From positions 220,911 to 284,910 of the forward strand of contig JAGQDJ010000078.1 of assembly GCA_022885665.1 (NCBI GenBank): a stretch of DNA of 64,000 bases, in the 5' to 3' direction. Below are positions 1 to 12,396 of this stretch, one piece after another. The DNA is from Triops longicaudatus. Lineage: Eukaryota > Arthropoda > Branchiopoda > Notostraca > Triopsidae. The translations under genes and the position numbers were made by a program. How positions within the stretch are numbered: the first letter of the stretch is position 1; every line of letters begins with the position of its first letter. Below the pieces are notes generated by a model. That model was not told the DNA's origin. It made no database searches and was given only the letters and a program-made list of their open reading frames with translations.

Positions 1-1281
1 CAGAGTGGGGTGTTCTTTATCTTCTCATGAAGTCGTTAACTTTGCGTAGAGATAAACAAAACAAACAGCAAGCTTAATAAATGCATATACAATGCCAGAT
101 TTCTACCCTAAAAACTAGTTATCTTCTAATTTCAAGACCTTTAGAGAGGTAACGAGTCGAAGGGTCGATCGACACTTGTCCAAAACACCCTCGAATCCAA
201 ATTCACAGCTTTCCTGCGAGACAACACAGCTTCTTGTCTTATGTAATGACTCACTAATTTCGAACTGCTTTAATAACATAATTATAAGCGTTACATTAAG
301 TGTTGTTATAAACTACACCTAAAATACTTGGTTAATAAGACCGAACACGTCAGTGAAATCTGCATTTGTGGAACAATGAACTTCTATGTGAAGTTTGTTA
401 TCAAACCTATGTTTTACAAGCTGAAAAGGTAAGTGTTAATAAACTAGATCTGACTTCTGTCCTTTATAAAAACTAACGAGCTGTTTATACATCTGAGCTG
501 CTGAGTTTGAGTCTTAAATGCTTAATTTTGCATTACCATTTTCTTTCAAAACGAAATGACAATAAGCCTCAGGGTAAAAGTAACACTGCGTTAAATGTAA
601 GCAGAAATTGTGGCTTGCGATAACATTTAACCACAGGTCACTGCGCTAAGAGACTTAACCTTCACTAACTACAAAATAAAAGTTGCACGATTTTAATCAA
701 GAACAAAGTAAAAGTTCGTCCACCTCGCTGCCTTTGCCAAGATGAGCTAAAACAAAAAGCCAAGAAACTGGCGAAGTGCCCGAGCGAAAAACTTGAAAGA
801 ACGTAAAAAAAAAGGTAAAACGAAACTTTCAAATCACATTTTACACGATTCTTCACGGATAGCAAGCGAATCTAGATTGCAACTAAAAATACACTACGAT
901 GCAAACATTACGCTTGATTATTTCAAGAATCAATACTTACGGGTATTTTGGTTGGAAATTTGGCACGAATGTTCTCTACTTCTTCACGGCGAGTCGCTGT
1001 AAAACAAAGTACAAGAGACTATAAGTTACTGTATAAGACAGAGCCGTTAAATTCCTGATATACCAGTAACGAGAATTGTTACAAACTAACAGTACAACCC
1101 CCAATGAAAAATTCAGAACGGGCGAATACGCGGTTGCGCAACTTGACATCCGACTTTCCCGCGTTTTCTGAAGGCGTTGCAATTGCCAAAACTCGCACAA
1201 AGCGAAGAAAAACACGCCACAGTAAAAACAATAAGCACCCCCCTCCCCCCAATGGACCATACACACTGGAGAAAACATTAC
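1..1281. other. Unassigned left edge of the window
   Basis: About 1.3 kb of AT-rich DNA with no open frame that I recognise on either strand. If the LC3-like exon at 1282-1363 is real, this stretch is the first part of its first intron, and the next coding exon lies to the left of the window. I looked for the conserved LC3 continuation (a PVIIERYKGE-type motif) on the minus strand and did not see it. Confidence 0.5.
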
Positions 1282-1363
1282 CGAAAGGCTTTCGCTGCTT
1301 GAAGCTTTTACGGGTGTTGTCATTGCTATCCGGCGTACTGCTCATATCGTCGTAGGGAGCCAT
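1282..1363 (-). CDS. Possible first coding exon of an LC3 (MAP1LC3, Atg8 family) gene, partial
   Basis: Minus-strand ATG at 1363 opens 27 codons that end in KSFKQRKPF, followed directly by a GTAATG donor (1281-1276) in phase 1. LC3 proteins begin with a short variable stretch and then a (T/S/P)FKQRR-x-F motif. In vertebrate LC3 genes, as I recall them, the first intron follows this motif at phase 1, where the next residue is Glu, Ala or Asp (a codon starting with G). The exon here ends in a G after the final Phe codon, which fits. LC3 is the ubiquitin-like protein conjugated to autophagosome membrane lipid. The rest of the gene would lie left of the window, so no ubiquitin-fold residues or C-terminal Gly can be checked. 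A chance open frame is the main alternative. The frame is also open upstream of this ATG (to 1444). Confidence 0.4.
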
Positions 1364-1399
1364 AGAAGCGAACTCAAGTTTCTCTCGCTTCTCTGTCTT

Positions 1400-4086
1400 T
1401 TTGCGTCGCTTCAAGCCGCGACAATGCACCACTGAAACCAACACGGTCGCCAGCTAACTTTAATTTAACCCCGAAGAACAAGTAAAACAAGGAGTACTCG
1501 ATGGTTGGGAGGACCCCAGGTTAGAATATCCGACCAAACTCAAATCGTGTCCCTCGCGGAGGCGTTCCCAAAAACAACTGTCCGTTCGAGCCAAGGTTAG
1601 GAGTGACGTATGAACAGGTCCTTCGGGTAGAGCTTTCAACGCAAGCTTTATACCCAATTCTTCGAAGTCAGTCCAATTCCGCCGTTTCGGGGGAACAAGG
1701 AATCTACCAACTGGCTGAACAGGACTGTGAATGCAACTGCCTTATGTATCCAAGGCGTTTCCCTCCTACTCCTCAAGCTGAGTAGCAACAGCACACGATT
1801 CCTTGAATCACGATTGGCTAGCAGGAAAGCCCTCGCCTCTGCCAAGCCCCATTCATTTCTTTAATACTTTACTCTGAAGCTACCTGCTTCTGAACCCGTC
1901 ATTCCCTTTCGGGATTACTCTTCTCTCCACCAACGCTTGGCACTCCTTACGCGATTGAGAGAAATATAATGCAGCGTAGTAAGCTTCGATCCGTGTCTCG
2001 TGGATGTCCGACAGCCTTCGGCATTGCAAGCAAGACCACCTCCTACCCAACCTTCCATGCGACAACTGTTTACGTAATTCAGACTACGGCTAGAATTCCG
2101 TAGTTTCCCTAGAAAAGGGTACTTAAGACAAGTTATGGACAATGAGATTAGATCTGTTGTAACGCTTTCAGAACTACTTAGAAACCAATCTCAATTGCTA
2201 TTAAGTTTTACCGAGAGGGAAGCGAAAAACTTACGTGTCAGATAAGGACGAGTGGGAACTTGGGTTTTTCGAGGCGAAAAACAGTTCCACGTTGCCATTG
2301 CCTGCCTTTCCTGAACGCTGTAGACACCAAAAATGATCACGCGCACTTAAAAACGATAAGACAGCCTGGGCTGTGGTTATAGAAGCTTTGATACTAAAAT
2401 CTACCACGGAACTCGAATCGCAATGATTTCTGCCCGGTATGGGTGCCTGTCTTGCGAGTTGGAACGTAAGCTCATGTGAAGCTTGGCTTCCACCTTCGCT
2501 CTTGACCTTGCTATAGCTTTAGGTTAACCTTGAATATGTACGCGCTATGGAGGGGCCTTTTTCGGGAATTGCTGGTGGGTTTTTCTAGTGCGGCCTGGCA
2601 GAAAAGTTGACCTTACAGCTCCCTTATGACTGTATATTCATCTTCTACGCTTCGGTGTTCTTTCATTACTGCTTTTCTCCCTCCTTTTCCCAATTTTTTT
2701 CACAAATATCGTACGACAGGGCATTGAATCAGGAAACGTTGAAAAGTCGACGGACTTGAACTTCTACCCCTCCGATAAAGATCTTAGCTATATATGCAGG
2801 GGGAAAAACGTAAACAATAAAAAGCCGGGATATTTTTCCAAAACTCTTGAGCGTTTGTATTATAAATATACATCAGGCCAGACATGAGTCAACTAGAGCA
2901 CGTAAGTTCCAGGCATCAGCAACATGGTCCACCTTAGCACCGAAGAACACAAACAACGAATACCTAAACCACACAGAAGTAATCAAGATTCAAAATTAGG
3001 AATTAAGACTTAATTGAAACAGGAGATACACGGAGGCGAAAGGAACTAGCAACATTTTTTCATATATTCAACTTATTTGAAAACAAATTTTGTACGAAAT
3101 TAAATTCATTCTATTAACTTTCTAGCCTGTTGGTGATGATCTGTACGAACCTAGAATACGAAGTACAAAAGTAGACAACCACTGCAACGTAATTTACGAC
3201 CCGGTATACAGACTTTTTTGGCGAATAAGATAGGAAGTTGCTTCTGATCCTACCGTTTAAACATCTGGATAATTAAAGAAAACGTTTTGACAGTAATGTT
3301 ATGATTACAAATATCTACTACCCAAGTTTGAGTTTTTTAAAACTACTTTAATTTTTAAATTCTGGATGACTAAAAATTCAAAAATCGGACGAACTTAGGC
3401 TCTTGTCTAATTTCCCGAACCATATGGTGAAAACAAGAAGTAAATCTAACAAATAGTTTTTGTGCTATCACGTGACACAATTTAGCATGGCCCGTGCTAT
3501 TCGCCCATAAGCCAAGGCGTGTATACCGGGGCATTAAGTACATAATAATGTACTTATTAATATTATTAGGTATAACGAAATTACCTATATGAAAATAAGT
3601 ATCCTTATCTCAATCATTACATTGACAGTTTTAGCTCCATTTGTTAAAGATCGTTACATTCCTTCTAAAAACATTTCAAGTACAATTCGTGTAATTAAGC
3701 ACTGATATTGGCTTTGAATGATTTGTGTAAATTACGTTAAGAAAACTGGTCCAAACTTTCAGCCTTTTAAGCCATTACTTGTTTACCTTTAAAAAAATCA
3801 GAATCTTTGTGTAGTTATAATGAAGACAACAATAAAAACTACAAAGCTTTTTTTTTACAAGGAAAGCTCCAAAGAAAACGTAATCTTTGCATTTGCTCAT
3901 TCTTAATTCTCGTTTTTTCTTATTTCACGCTTTTAGCTAAAGTGTTATTTTTTTCAGATTCTAGCTGTACTTTACGCAGATCGTCTGCTATGTTTTTTCT
4001 GACAAAACTGCCCAGCGTCCAGATTGACCCATGTCTCCACCATAGGAGAGCAAACTTACCAGTTTTGTTGTTATAGAGTACTATTT
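1400..4086. other. Intergenic stretch, no gene recognised
   Basis: This lies between the LC3-like exon and the 3' end of Dispatched, both on minus. Positions 1460-2350 have a higher GC content than the surroundings and several overlapping short open frames (65-121 codons) on both strands, but none has a recognisable domain or good splice context. Positions 2700-4080 are AT-rich. The 3' UTR of Dispatched should start just below 4087; I saw no clear AATAAA on the minus strand near it. Confidence 0.5.
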
Positions 4087-7000
4087 TTACACATCAGTAT
4101 GCGTCGTCCATACGTGCGGACGGTCTTGAGCTAGGCGGACTTCTTGTTCATTTCCTTCATGATCCGATTCTGGTAGTAAAACTGTGGTAGCTGAAGTGGT
4201 TAACGCGACTTGCGACCACGTAGGCGAAGTTATTAATGAAGCCGAATCGATTCTTGGTAGCAACGCGGCTTCAGGTAAGCTAACCTTTCGCGCCTGGCAA
4301 CCATTACCGTCGCGTTCATTCTCATAGTTCGGATTAGCGCGGGCTATCGGGTGAGAGCTGCTGTCCGAATTCGGGGCAATTAAAGATCCTGCTAAGCTCC
4401 CAGAGCGCGGCCTGTTCTCTAATTCCCCTGTCCGCCCTGCAGCTCGAGCGCTAGGGAACCCGTTTCTCCGATTCTTGGTGTCAATGTTACGGAAATGGAG
4501 GACGTGATTTGTCAAAGGTTCCATTTCGTGGAATTCGCTCGCGCCAACCGTGGCCACCGACACACTGCCGTTTGGCGGGGCGGTGTAATTGGTGCTCGAG
4601 GTGGACAAGGTTGATTCTGACATCGTGCACGAGTAGACCGTTTTATCTACATGTGTACTACTCGGCACTGTAGCACAGCATCGACAAGACGGATATCGCA
4701 GCTGGCCGCACTGATTTTGGGGCCCCCAGATTGCCAGCAAGGATTGGAGGAAGAACGTGGCGTAAATCCAGCTGGTACTCATGACAATGGTGATGAAAGT
4801 CCCGATCTGTATGTAGGCTAATACTGAGGACGGTAACATGGCAGCACCGGCGACAAAGGTGGTCAGCGCGCACATGGCGACCGCGGAGCCCATTCTCGAT
4901 AACGAATATACAACCTTGTCTTCCCGGTTCTGATTAGGGCAGACTTTGTAGATGACACCATAGTGCAAGGTAAAGTCTACCGATAAGCCAATGGCCACGG
5001 AGATGGATACTGATTCCAGAATGTTGAGCTTCCACCCCAGAAGGACGAGAATTGCAATAGTGACCGTGACCACGCTAGATAAGGTAACCACGGCCAAACA
5101 ACTAATAACCAGATTACCCGTGCTCAGTAGCAGGACAACAAAGGCGATAGCCATAGCTACGCCTATCGCTTGCAACGTTCCTTCGGACAAACTTCGCTGG
5201 GCGTCATAGAAAGACAAATAGCTGATAAAGAAGCCGTTTCGCATGCCTTTGGGGGCGTCACGAAGCTGCTCTTGTGTCCAGTTTTCGACTTTGCGGTAGA
5301 AGGCGTCCATTTCCGCGAAAGACAGGGAAAAACTTACGTTGCTATCGTACTCGACGACAACAGCAGCGACTTGGTGGGATTCTTTAGAAAAGCGTGGACC
5401 TGCCAAGCCCGGTATGAAGAACTGGGCCGGTGTTTCGTAAAGAGCTTTGGTCGCTTCTAGAATACAAAAGCTGAAAATTTCGGGCGCAAACGGGAATTCG
5501 GCCAGTTCGCAACAAGGCGAACGGTCAATCTTATCAACGTCGTCGAAACATTTACGATCCATCCATGATGTAAAGGTTTCAATGAAACAGTTAGGTAGCA
5601 GTGGACCTAACGTGGGCTGATAAAAATCCTGTTGCCGTAGGTTTTTACAGAAGTCCAACAACCACTGCTGGGATTCACGATCGGCCATATTGAACTCGTG
5701 GTCCATCGTTAGAGAGCCTTTGGAAGTAGGATCCAGGTAGTTGCCATTGTCCATGGGTAATACGCCCCATACGAATCTTAAAGGCATTTGGGCATCCAAA
5801 TCGGAATACATGGCGCGCTCGAAGCGAAATCGATCCTTGTATACAATGTCGTACTGTTCAAATAAGTGATGCTCGGAAAATAGTTGGAATTCGCGACTGT
5901 CCGGCAGTCGCAATCCTGGATAATAAAACACAATCACCGCACTCCCGATTCCTATCCCGCCCAATAACACGATCCATAAATACCTACAATAAAATCACGA
6001 TTATTGCGCAATTATACCTTTGTTGCAACTAACATCTTAAAACTTATTTGTGCTAATTACCTCCTCACAATCCTACTACGATACAACACATGCAAAAAAT
6101 ATAATAAATAAATAAATAAAAATAAAAAAATCACGACAAATATCCAACAGTAAAAAGTACATAATCTCATTATATAAAAGTCTGCTAACGCAAACGCAAT
6201 AAGCCTGCATATGACAAATCGGTCACATCCACAAAATCATTGCGTTTGCGTCACACCATTAGAATGAGGGCGTTTTTGAAGAAAGTTAAACGACTACTTT
6301 CCATTCATCGACTTTTAAGGGATTAAGAATTCAGGAAACGGATAGCAAAATGTATCCGGGGTTATTAAAAGCTTATACTGGTGTCCCTTTAGTTGAGTCA
6401 TAGTTTCCCTCTTTTCCCCTTATCGCAAACACTAAGAAAAATACCATAACCTGCAATGCAGGATTGTCATATCCCAAAGAAACTCTGACGTCAATGTACA
6501 GAATGCAAACAAACATTTGTCAATGTTACGCTAAGAGCCACCGTCTGTGTACAGGCTTAGGTGTCTCCAAACAAAAACTCGTTTCATGTTTCGTAAGATT
6601 TTCCAACTTATTGACCAACAGTTTAAAGACGGCTGAGCGCTAACCTGAACTTTAGGACCAGGTAAGGTAATATCTTATCAAAGACATTGCGACCCATGTC
6701 TCCCAGCACCGCAGTTAAGGAGCACTTCAAATTCCCGAGCGAAGCCAATTTGGGAAAAGTTAAACACGGCGGTGTGCAACAATACTTGTCGGCCAGAACA
6801 ACCGCTGCCGGTAGCCAGGTAAGCATGAGTAGCAAGTTAATTAGTACGGTCGTACCAGCGAACAAACTGGAAAACAAAGAGAGAGGAAAAATATATAGTT
6901 GCTGAACCCAACCTAAGCCGTAAAGATTCGCTCTTTGTAGGCGTTCACCTGAAGCAGCGGACAGCAGTAATGGGGCAAAGGAACGAGGCAGCGAAAGCTG

Positions 7001-9171
7001 CCGCCGTGGTTAGCGAAGTTACTAGCATGGAAAGGCTGGCATGGCTTAAAGTTGAGGCAACCAGTTTTACGAGTGGTCCACTATCTTTGTCCAGCTTGGA
7101 CACTTGCCAAATTTTCACGTACAGAAACGCATCATCCGTACCCAATCCTGCGGAAAATTTCTTTGACCTCGACCGTTCGTCACCTTTGTCCTTTAGTTTA
7201 TCGTTTTACCAATAACAATAACTGCGGCTAAAAGATTCATGAAGGGGAAGAACTTGAGCTCGAAGATGAACGTATAAAAGAAATATCCCATTCCAAGGGA
7301 CGTGATCACCGCTGCGATGCTCACTGACGTCAGAAACAAAGAACCCGTATAAACCCACATGCACAGGAACAGCAGCACGCCAGCTATGGAGAGGAACACA
7401 GTGTCATACACGATTTGTTCGTTAAACAGCGCCGTTTTCAAGCCTATAAAAAAAAAAACAACAGAAAATGATAAGTACAGGCATTGAAAATTCAAACGAC
7501 AATATCGTGATCCTACCAAAATCAACAGCAACAATTTCGGTCTCATTATCTTTCCAATTTTCGTTCTCCAACGCCTGAAAATATTCAAGTGTGGCAGAGC
7601 TGCGGGCCACTGGCAAGAACAAGGTCGCAAAATCCAATTTGAGATTCTATGACAGAGACTTGAGAAGTGAAATATGAAGAGTTTAGTTAGCTCATTACGC
7701 CTTGCTGCAAGAAATTGACGTCAGTAATGTAATGAAGTATATTGTAGACGTCATTATGCTTGGAGCAGACCAAAGGTACGTGGGGACAATTGTCCTCGTC
7801 TTCGACGCCACACTCGGGAGTGAGTTCCATTTGCCGGTAATGAGCCAGGCAAGATTGAAGAATCGTCAAGGTTTCCAACGCATCCGCTTCCTAGCAAACT
7901 AATTTCATAAGAAGAGCCCATCCAAAACCACAGCTTCTTTTATTCGTTTTCCTTACGGTAATATCAAAACAGGAAGACCTGTTATGCATCCGGGCAATAA
8001 AGTGTCCCAAGGACCAGCTCGAACAACAACGCGAGGAAGACGGTGGACGGCTGCAAAGCGTAGGGAAAAGTGAATTATTCCGTAAGAGACGTTCATCTAT
8101 TGCACACATCGATTGAATAGCTGGGAGCGTAAAGAGCGACTTCCCTTCCTGAGCGGCGAACACGACGTGAGCATACTCCATTTCTGTAATAACAAAAAAC
8201 GGAAATACGGAGTGATCAATATGGGAAACCTTTCTTTTTTTTGTATGTGTCTTGGCTTGCTTTCATCTGTAACATACGAGGCTGATCGCAGAAGAAGTTT
8301 GACGGATTTTTCTCCAGGAATTGCTTCGGGTGTTCGGTTCGTAAATAACCCATGGTGCCCAGTGTTTCCAAATCGGTCCACGTTTGCTGCTGCTGCAGCC
8401 GCGATAAAGCCGAGTTGCTGGCAAAACTGCCAGCTTTGGGTTTCATCTGGGGGTCGCCCCATCCGGAGTGCGAATGATTGGTTCCGGGTGCTTGGTTCCA
8501 AATCCTTAATACTTGCAAGGGCCTGTTTTTCCGGACTTGGGCGCCGGATCCTTCATCGTTTGTTTCTGGTAAGTCGTTCGTCTTGTTGTGCAAAGTCGCT
8601 AAAGGTAATGCCAGCTCGGGTCCAGGATCTCCGTAGGAACTTTGGAAAGCACTTGTTAAACTAGTTAGTGGTCGAGTCGCACTTGTCGTTTTCGTCGTCG
8701 AGTTTCGCTTTCTTTCGCGTCCTTTGCTCTGATCACCACCTTTCCTCTTCCATTTGCTTTCCAGTGGGTTTAATGTAAGAGGACCGCTACGCTTCGTAGC
8801 CGCGATTAAATTATCCCACGTTACAGCTCTCCGAGCTAGCTCCGTACCTCGAGATTCGAAACCCTTATTTGAAGGAAGAGCAAGAAAAAAGTGACATGTG
8901 AGTGTGCCTGGGTGACATTTCACCACCAAAAGGTGGGCTAACATTTCACGAGTTCTATTCAGGCAAGCTCAACTTACCAATTGCGGGTCGGAGAAATCAG
9001 GCAGATCTTGAGCAGTAAACGCTATCACTAGACAAACGCCAGCTACCGCTGCTACGGCTGTTACCACTGATCCAGGGTAGTGCGATAATAATCTAGCGTA
9101 GCTGTAGATATCGAAAGGGTGGTTCAATTTCTCACAGATACGACTAATACCAACCGAGAAAATGTGCTCTT
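4087..9171 (-). CDS. disp: Dispatched, RND-family exporter of lipid-modified Hedgehog (5' end incomplete)
   Basis: Multipass plasma-membrane protein that releases cholesterol-modified Hedgehog from producing cells. Nine exons keep one reading frame of about 1293 residues: 9171-8978 (upstream limit uncertain), 8863-8278, 8183-7957, 7890-7699, 7646-7517, 7443-7210, 7147-6949, 6866-6645, 5983-4087. TM1 leads into DLPDFSDPQLGFESRGTE, a Dispatched hallmark. The next loop holds an extra ~150 residues with Lys/Arg clusters, then a Cys-rich region (CCSSWSLGHF). A sterol-sensing-type block follows (FFPFMNLLAAVIVIGLG) with the proton-relay aspartates in GTDDAF. The second half has GLSVDFTLHYG, the matching TM10 motif. 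The cytoplasmic tail includes EFHEMEPL, which resembles human DISP1. Patched is excluded by the FSDP..GFE..GT and tail motifs. The initiator Met is not in the first exon shown, so at least one more 5' exon must lie above 9171. Confidence 0.95.
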
Positions 9172-9758
9172 CTGACTAGTAGCTCGTGGCTTGTTTTCTC
9201 AATACAGTATAGAAAGCATGACCAAATAATGATTCAAAAAATATATTACGGCTTTCAGTTAACCATTAGTTATAATACACTCAGGTGTTTCCATAAGCTA
9301 GAAAATAGACTTCGTGGGATTAAACACTTTTCTCAAAAAAGCCGTAATCTACACGAGATTGCACGGAAGACTTTATCAACACTGGATAGTAGAAGTAGTA
9401 CTCCAAAGACCAATTTAGAGCGTAATTATGTAATGTGATTTTTTCCCACTTAGTACTGGAGGGAGTATATACCTTCGTGGATAACGAAACTATTTATGAC
9501 ATGACTTCTAACGGAAACAATAGAGATAGCCTGAGATAATATTCAAGCTAATTTCGCTACTATTTTTAAAGAAATGCGACTTTTTTCTGTTTAGCTGTCG
9601 TGTTTACTACTGCCTACCATTTTATAATATAAGAAACTATTTTTACATTTCATAGGCCTGTATATCGGAAACTTCATTTTTTTCGAGCAGCGCTACTAAC
9701 GGAACCATGCACTCCATTATACCCTAAACGGTTCATTTATTTGGACTTTGGGGAACTC

Positions 9759-9800
9759 GAAAATTAGACTAGAACTCAATTAGTTTCTAGTCTAATTTTC
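9759..9800. repeat. Perfect 16-bp hairpin
   Basis: The 16 bases at 9759-9774 (GAAAATTAGACTAGAA) are exactly complementary, inverted, to 9785-9800, separated by a 10-base loop. There is no U-tract or neighbouring gene that would make it a terminator. The stem is short for a microRNA precursor. It may be the remains of a palindromic transposon end. Confidence 0.8.
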
Positions 9801-11634
9801 TGGAGCGAATACAATCTACTACAACGTTTTCTGATGAAGGCTAGCTAGATAAAGTTAGCTTAGACCACGTCAAATTTAGTAAGTTTTATGTTAGGCTCAT
9901 TGTGCTGGGTTAGTTAGGATATTATGGTTAGTACAATCAGGGCCGGACCCGTATTTCGGTTCGAGGGGAGGGGGGTCAGAGTAATGACCGAAACTTTTTA
10001 AAAAATAAATTTAAAAAAATACATAAAAAACAACTGAAAGTGGTTCTTATTGTTCCAATTGCTTATTTGTATTCAGACAATATAAAACGACAGGGAAACA
10101 CTGAATAGTAATATACTAATTGCACACTGTGGTTTCTTAAGAAATCAATATTTCAAAGACGTTAGCCAAATGTCACTTTTTTGCTAAGAGAGCGCATTAT
10201 AAGTCAGTCCATGTGTGCACTTACTCCGTTTCGAAACTGTTTTCCTTAGCAAAAACAGAATTTAAACTTTATTGTTTCGCAGTAGGCCTACTGCTTAACA
10301 TTTTATGAATCCCTTGCGCCTTATGAGTCGCTGCCTGAATTTCACAAGCGCTTCCAAATTTATGGTCACATTTGTGCTCTTCAAACTCGTTATAAAAGTA
10401 GTTTGGAATGAAACTTGCACACTGACATTAATTTTGACCGCTGTTCTGTCACTATAAGGATTTGCGTTTTAAGGGTTTGTATCAAATATAGTGCAACTTC
10501 TGTAAAAATCTCAGGTACTGATTCCAAACATTTCAAGAACTAAAGCTAAACTTTATAGTTCATGTTGTTTCAACGTCAAAGGTTAAATATAAAGCAGCTT
10601 TGACTTTATTTTCCTCAAAAGATCTTGAATTTAACGCGCTTGCTTCACATTTGGACTGTACATTTTTAAACATAACTATTACTAATGTTGAATCCAGCAA
10701 GTTATTAAGTTTTGGTTTTCTTGACTGCAAGATTAGGCTGAACGAGGAAGGAATTTTTGGATCGGACACAGCCTATTCGAAGAAAATAAGGAAATTTAGA
10801 AAGACTTTCACTAAGCAATGCTAGCAACTAGACACATAGGTTATTAAAAACTCATGGTAATACACTTATTTTCCTGGAGCACTTCATCGGAAGAGCCTTG
10901 AGTGCTTTTTTGCTTAATCCCTCGCCCTTTTTTATTTCACACGCTTTGCAAGGGTGTACAATCTACCTTACAGTTTATAACTAAACTTTCCTAAACCTAT
11001 TCTAGACCTACTTAACTAACCTAGCCTTACTCAACTTCACGTAACTACCAAAGCTTTAAAATAATTTTCCTATAGTCTGTATATATGCGCCTGGGTTAGT
11101 CCGCTTAGGTTGCGAAAAAGGATCAGAGGGGGTGTGTATATAAGAAGGGGGTTAAAGCCGAAAACTACCACGACTTGAACTATATTCTAGTAAGTATAAT
11201 CTGGCTTCAATTTGGCTAATTCTGAGTAACAAATAGTTGTCAACTGCAAGACGATTCATGTTGCTGATTTTTGTTTGCGAAATCAGTACAAAACTAGTAT
11301 ATCTCGCATAAGATTATCCAAAAGATACGATTTTTCCTGAGGGGAAATCATTTCGGGGGGTGGGGTTAAGACCCCCAAACCCCCTGGCTACGGGGGACGA
11401 GTACAATATGTAATGTATAACACAAGAATGTACATTTATTTAACTATTACTAAATCTATTAAGTATTACCTGTCCGTACAAGAAGCAACCAGGAACCAAA
11501 ATAACGTAACAAATAGTACAGAACATTAAAAGCCGAATCAATTTGATAAAAATAACGTTTTTTCCTCTATAGATCGCACAAAATATTAAGGGCTTATTAA
11601 GAACTTTATTTTCACTGCTTGGGGCTCTACAAGT

Positions 11635-12396
11635 GCAGCTTTCCAAACTTTAGGCTCTATTGTTTATTTACTTTTGCGCGTTGTCCTCACGTGCTCATCA
11701 AGCGTTTATCAACCAACACCTGAAATGACGACTTGTTTTGCTGTGGAATATCGCCAGGGAACAGTAAGTACAAAAGAATGACCAAAAGTCGAGTAGATAA
11801 CACTTCACAGACTTCTAAAGGACACAGCGTTCTAGAAGTGTGCAGTAGATTTTACATGAATAACTTTACTACTGTCAGCATATTTTGGTGATATATTTTA
11901 TCATTACAGGGAAAATATCCACAGAATTTTCCCCAGTACTGTGCAGAGGATTGTATACCGGGGCTTTATCCAGATACAAGATGTAGTGTAGTTTTCAATC
12001 AGGTGCGTGCTCCCAAATTTGTAGCTATAAAAAGAAAATACCCCAATGTATCCTCATTACCTTTGGGGTGCCTTTTGTTCGTTAGCCCTGTACGCAGTTG
12101 ACACAAAATACGCCACTGAACACGTGCATTTGCTCTACTCATTTCACGGACGAAGATCGTGAACAGCGTAAAACAAGCGCGAAACCCCTGACAAGGAATA
12201 CTCTGACTACTATATTCAGTGGTAGATTGGAAATGATGACAAAGACTGAAGAACAAAATGCCTGAAATACACATAAAGCTTGACAAGCTCGTACACACCA
12301 CGCATAAATGTAGATAAACAGTAGCTTAGCTCAGAAAGTTTCACCCGTTGCGCTTGAAGTGGTCAAAGCAATACCCTTAATATGGAATATGCCAAT
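11635..12396. mobile_element. Decayed copy (A) of a long-TIR MITE family
   Basis: The left part (TTCCAAACTTTAGGCT, then TGTTTATTTA) and the right end (TAGATAAACAGTAGCTTAGC, then AATATGGAATATGCC) are inverted relatives of each other. Both match the ends of the better preserved copy at 60103-60716. Internal stretches such as GTACAAAAGAATGACC and TTCTAAAGGACACAGCG are also shared with that copy. No transposase frame is present, so this is a non-autonomous relic. The left terminus has lost the GGCGTATTCCATA end. Confidence 0.6.

Noticed and set aside
1648..2142. Overlapping minus-strand open frames of 61-75 codons
   Set aside because: No domain, no convincing splice sites and no neighbour relationship; left as unassigned.
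4087..9171. Patched or Patched-domain-containing protein
   Set aside because: The FSDPQLGFESRGTE start, the GTDDAF and GLSVDFTLHYG context and the EFHEMEPL tail match Dispatched and not Patched or PTCHD proteins.
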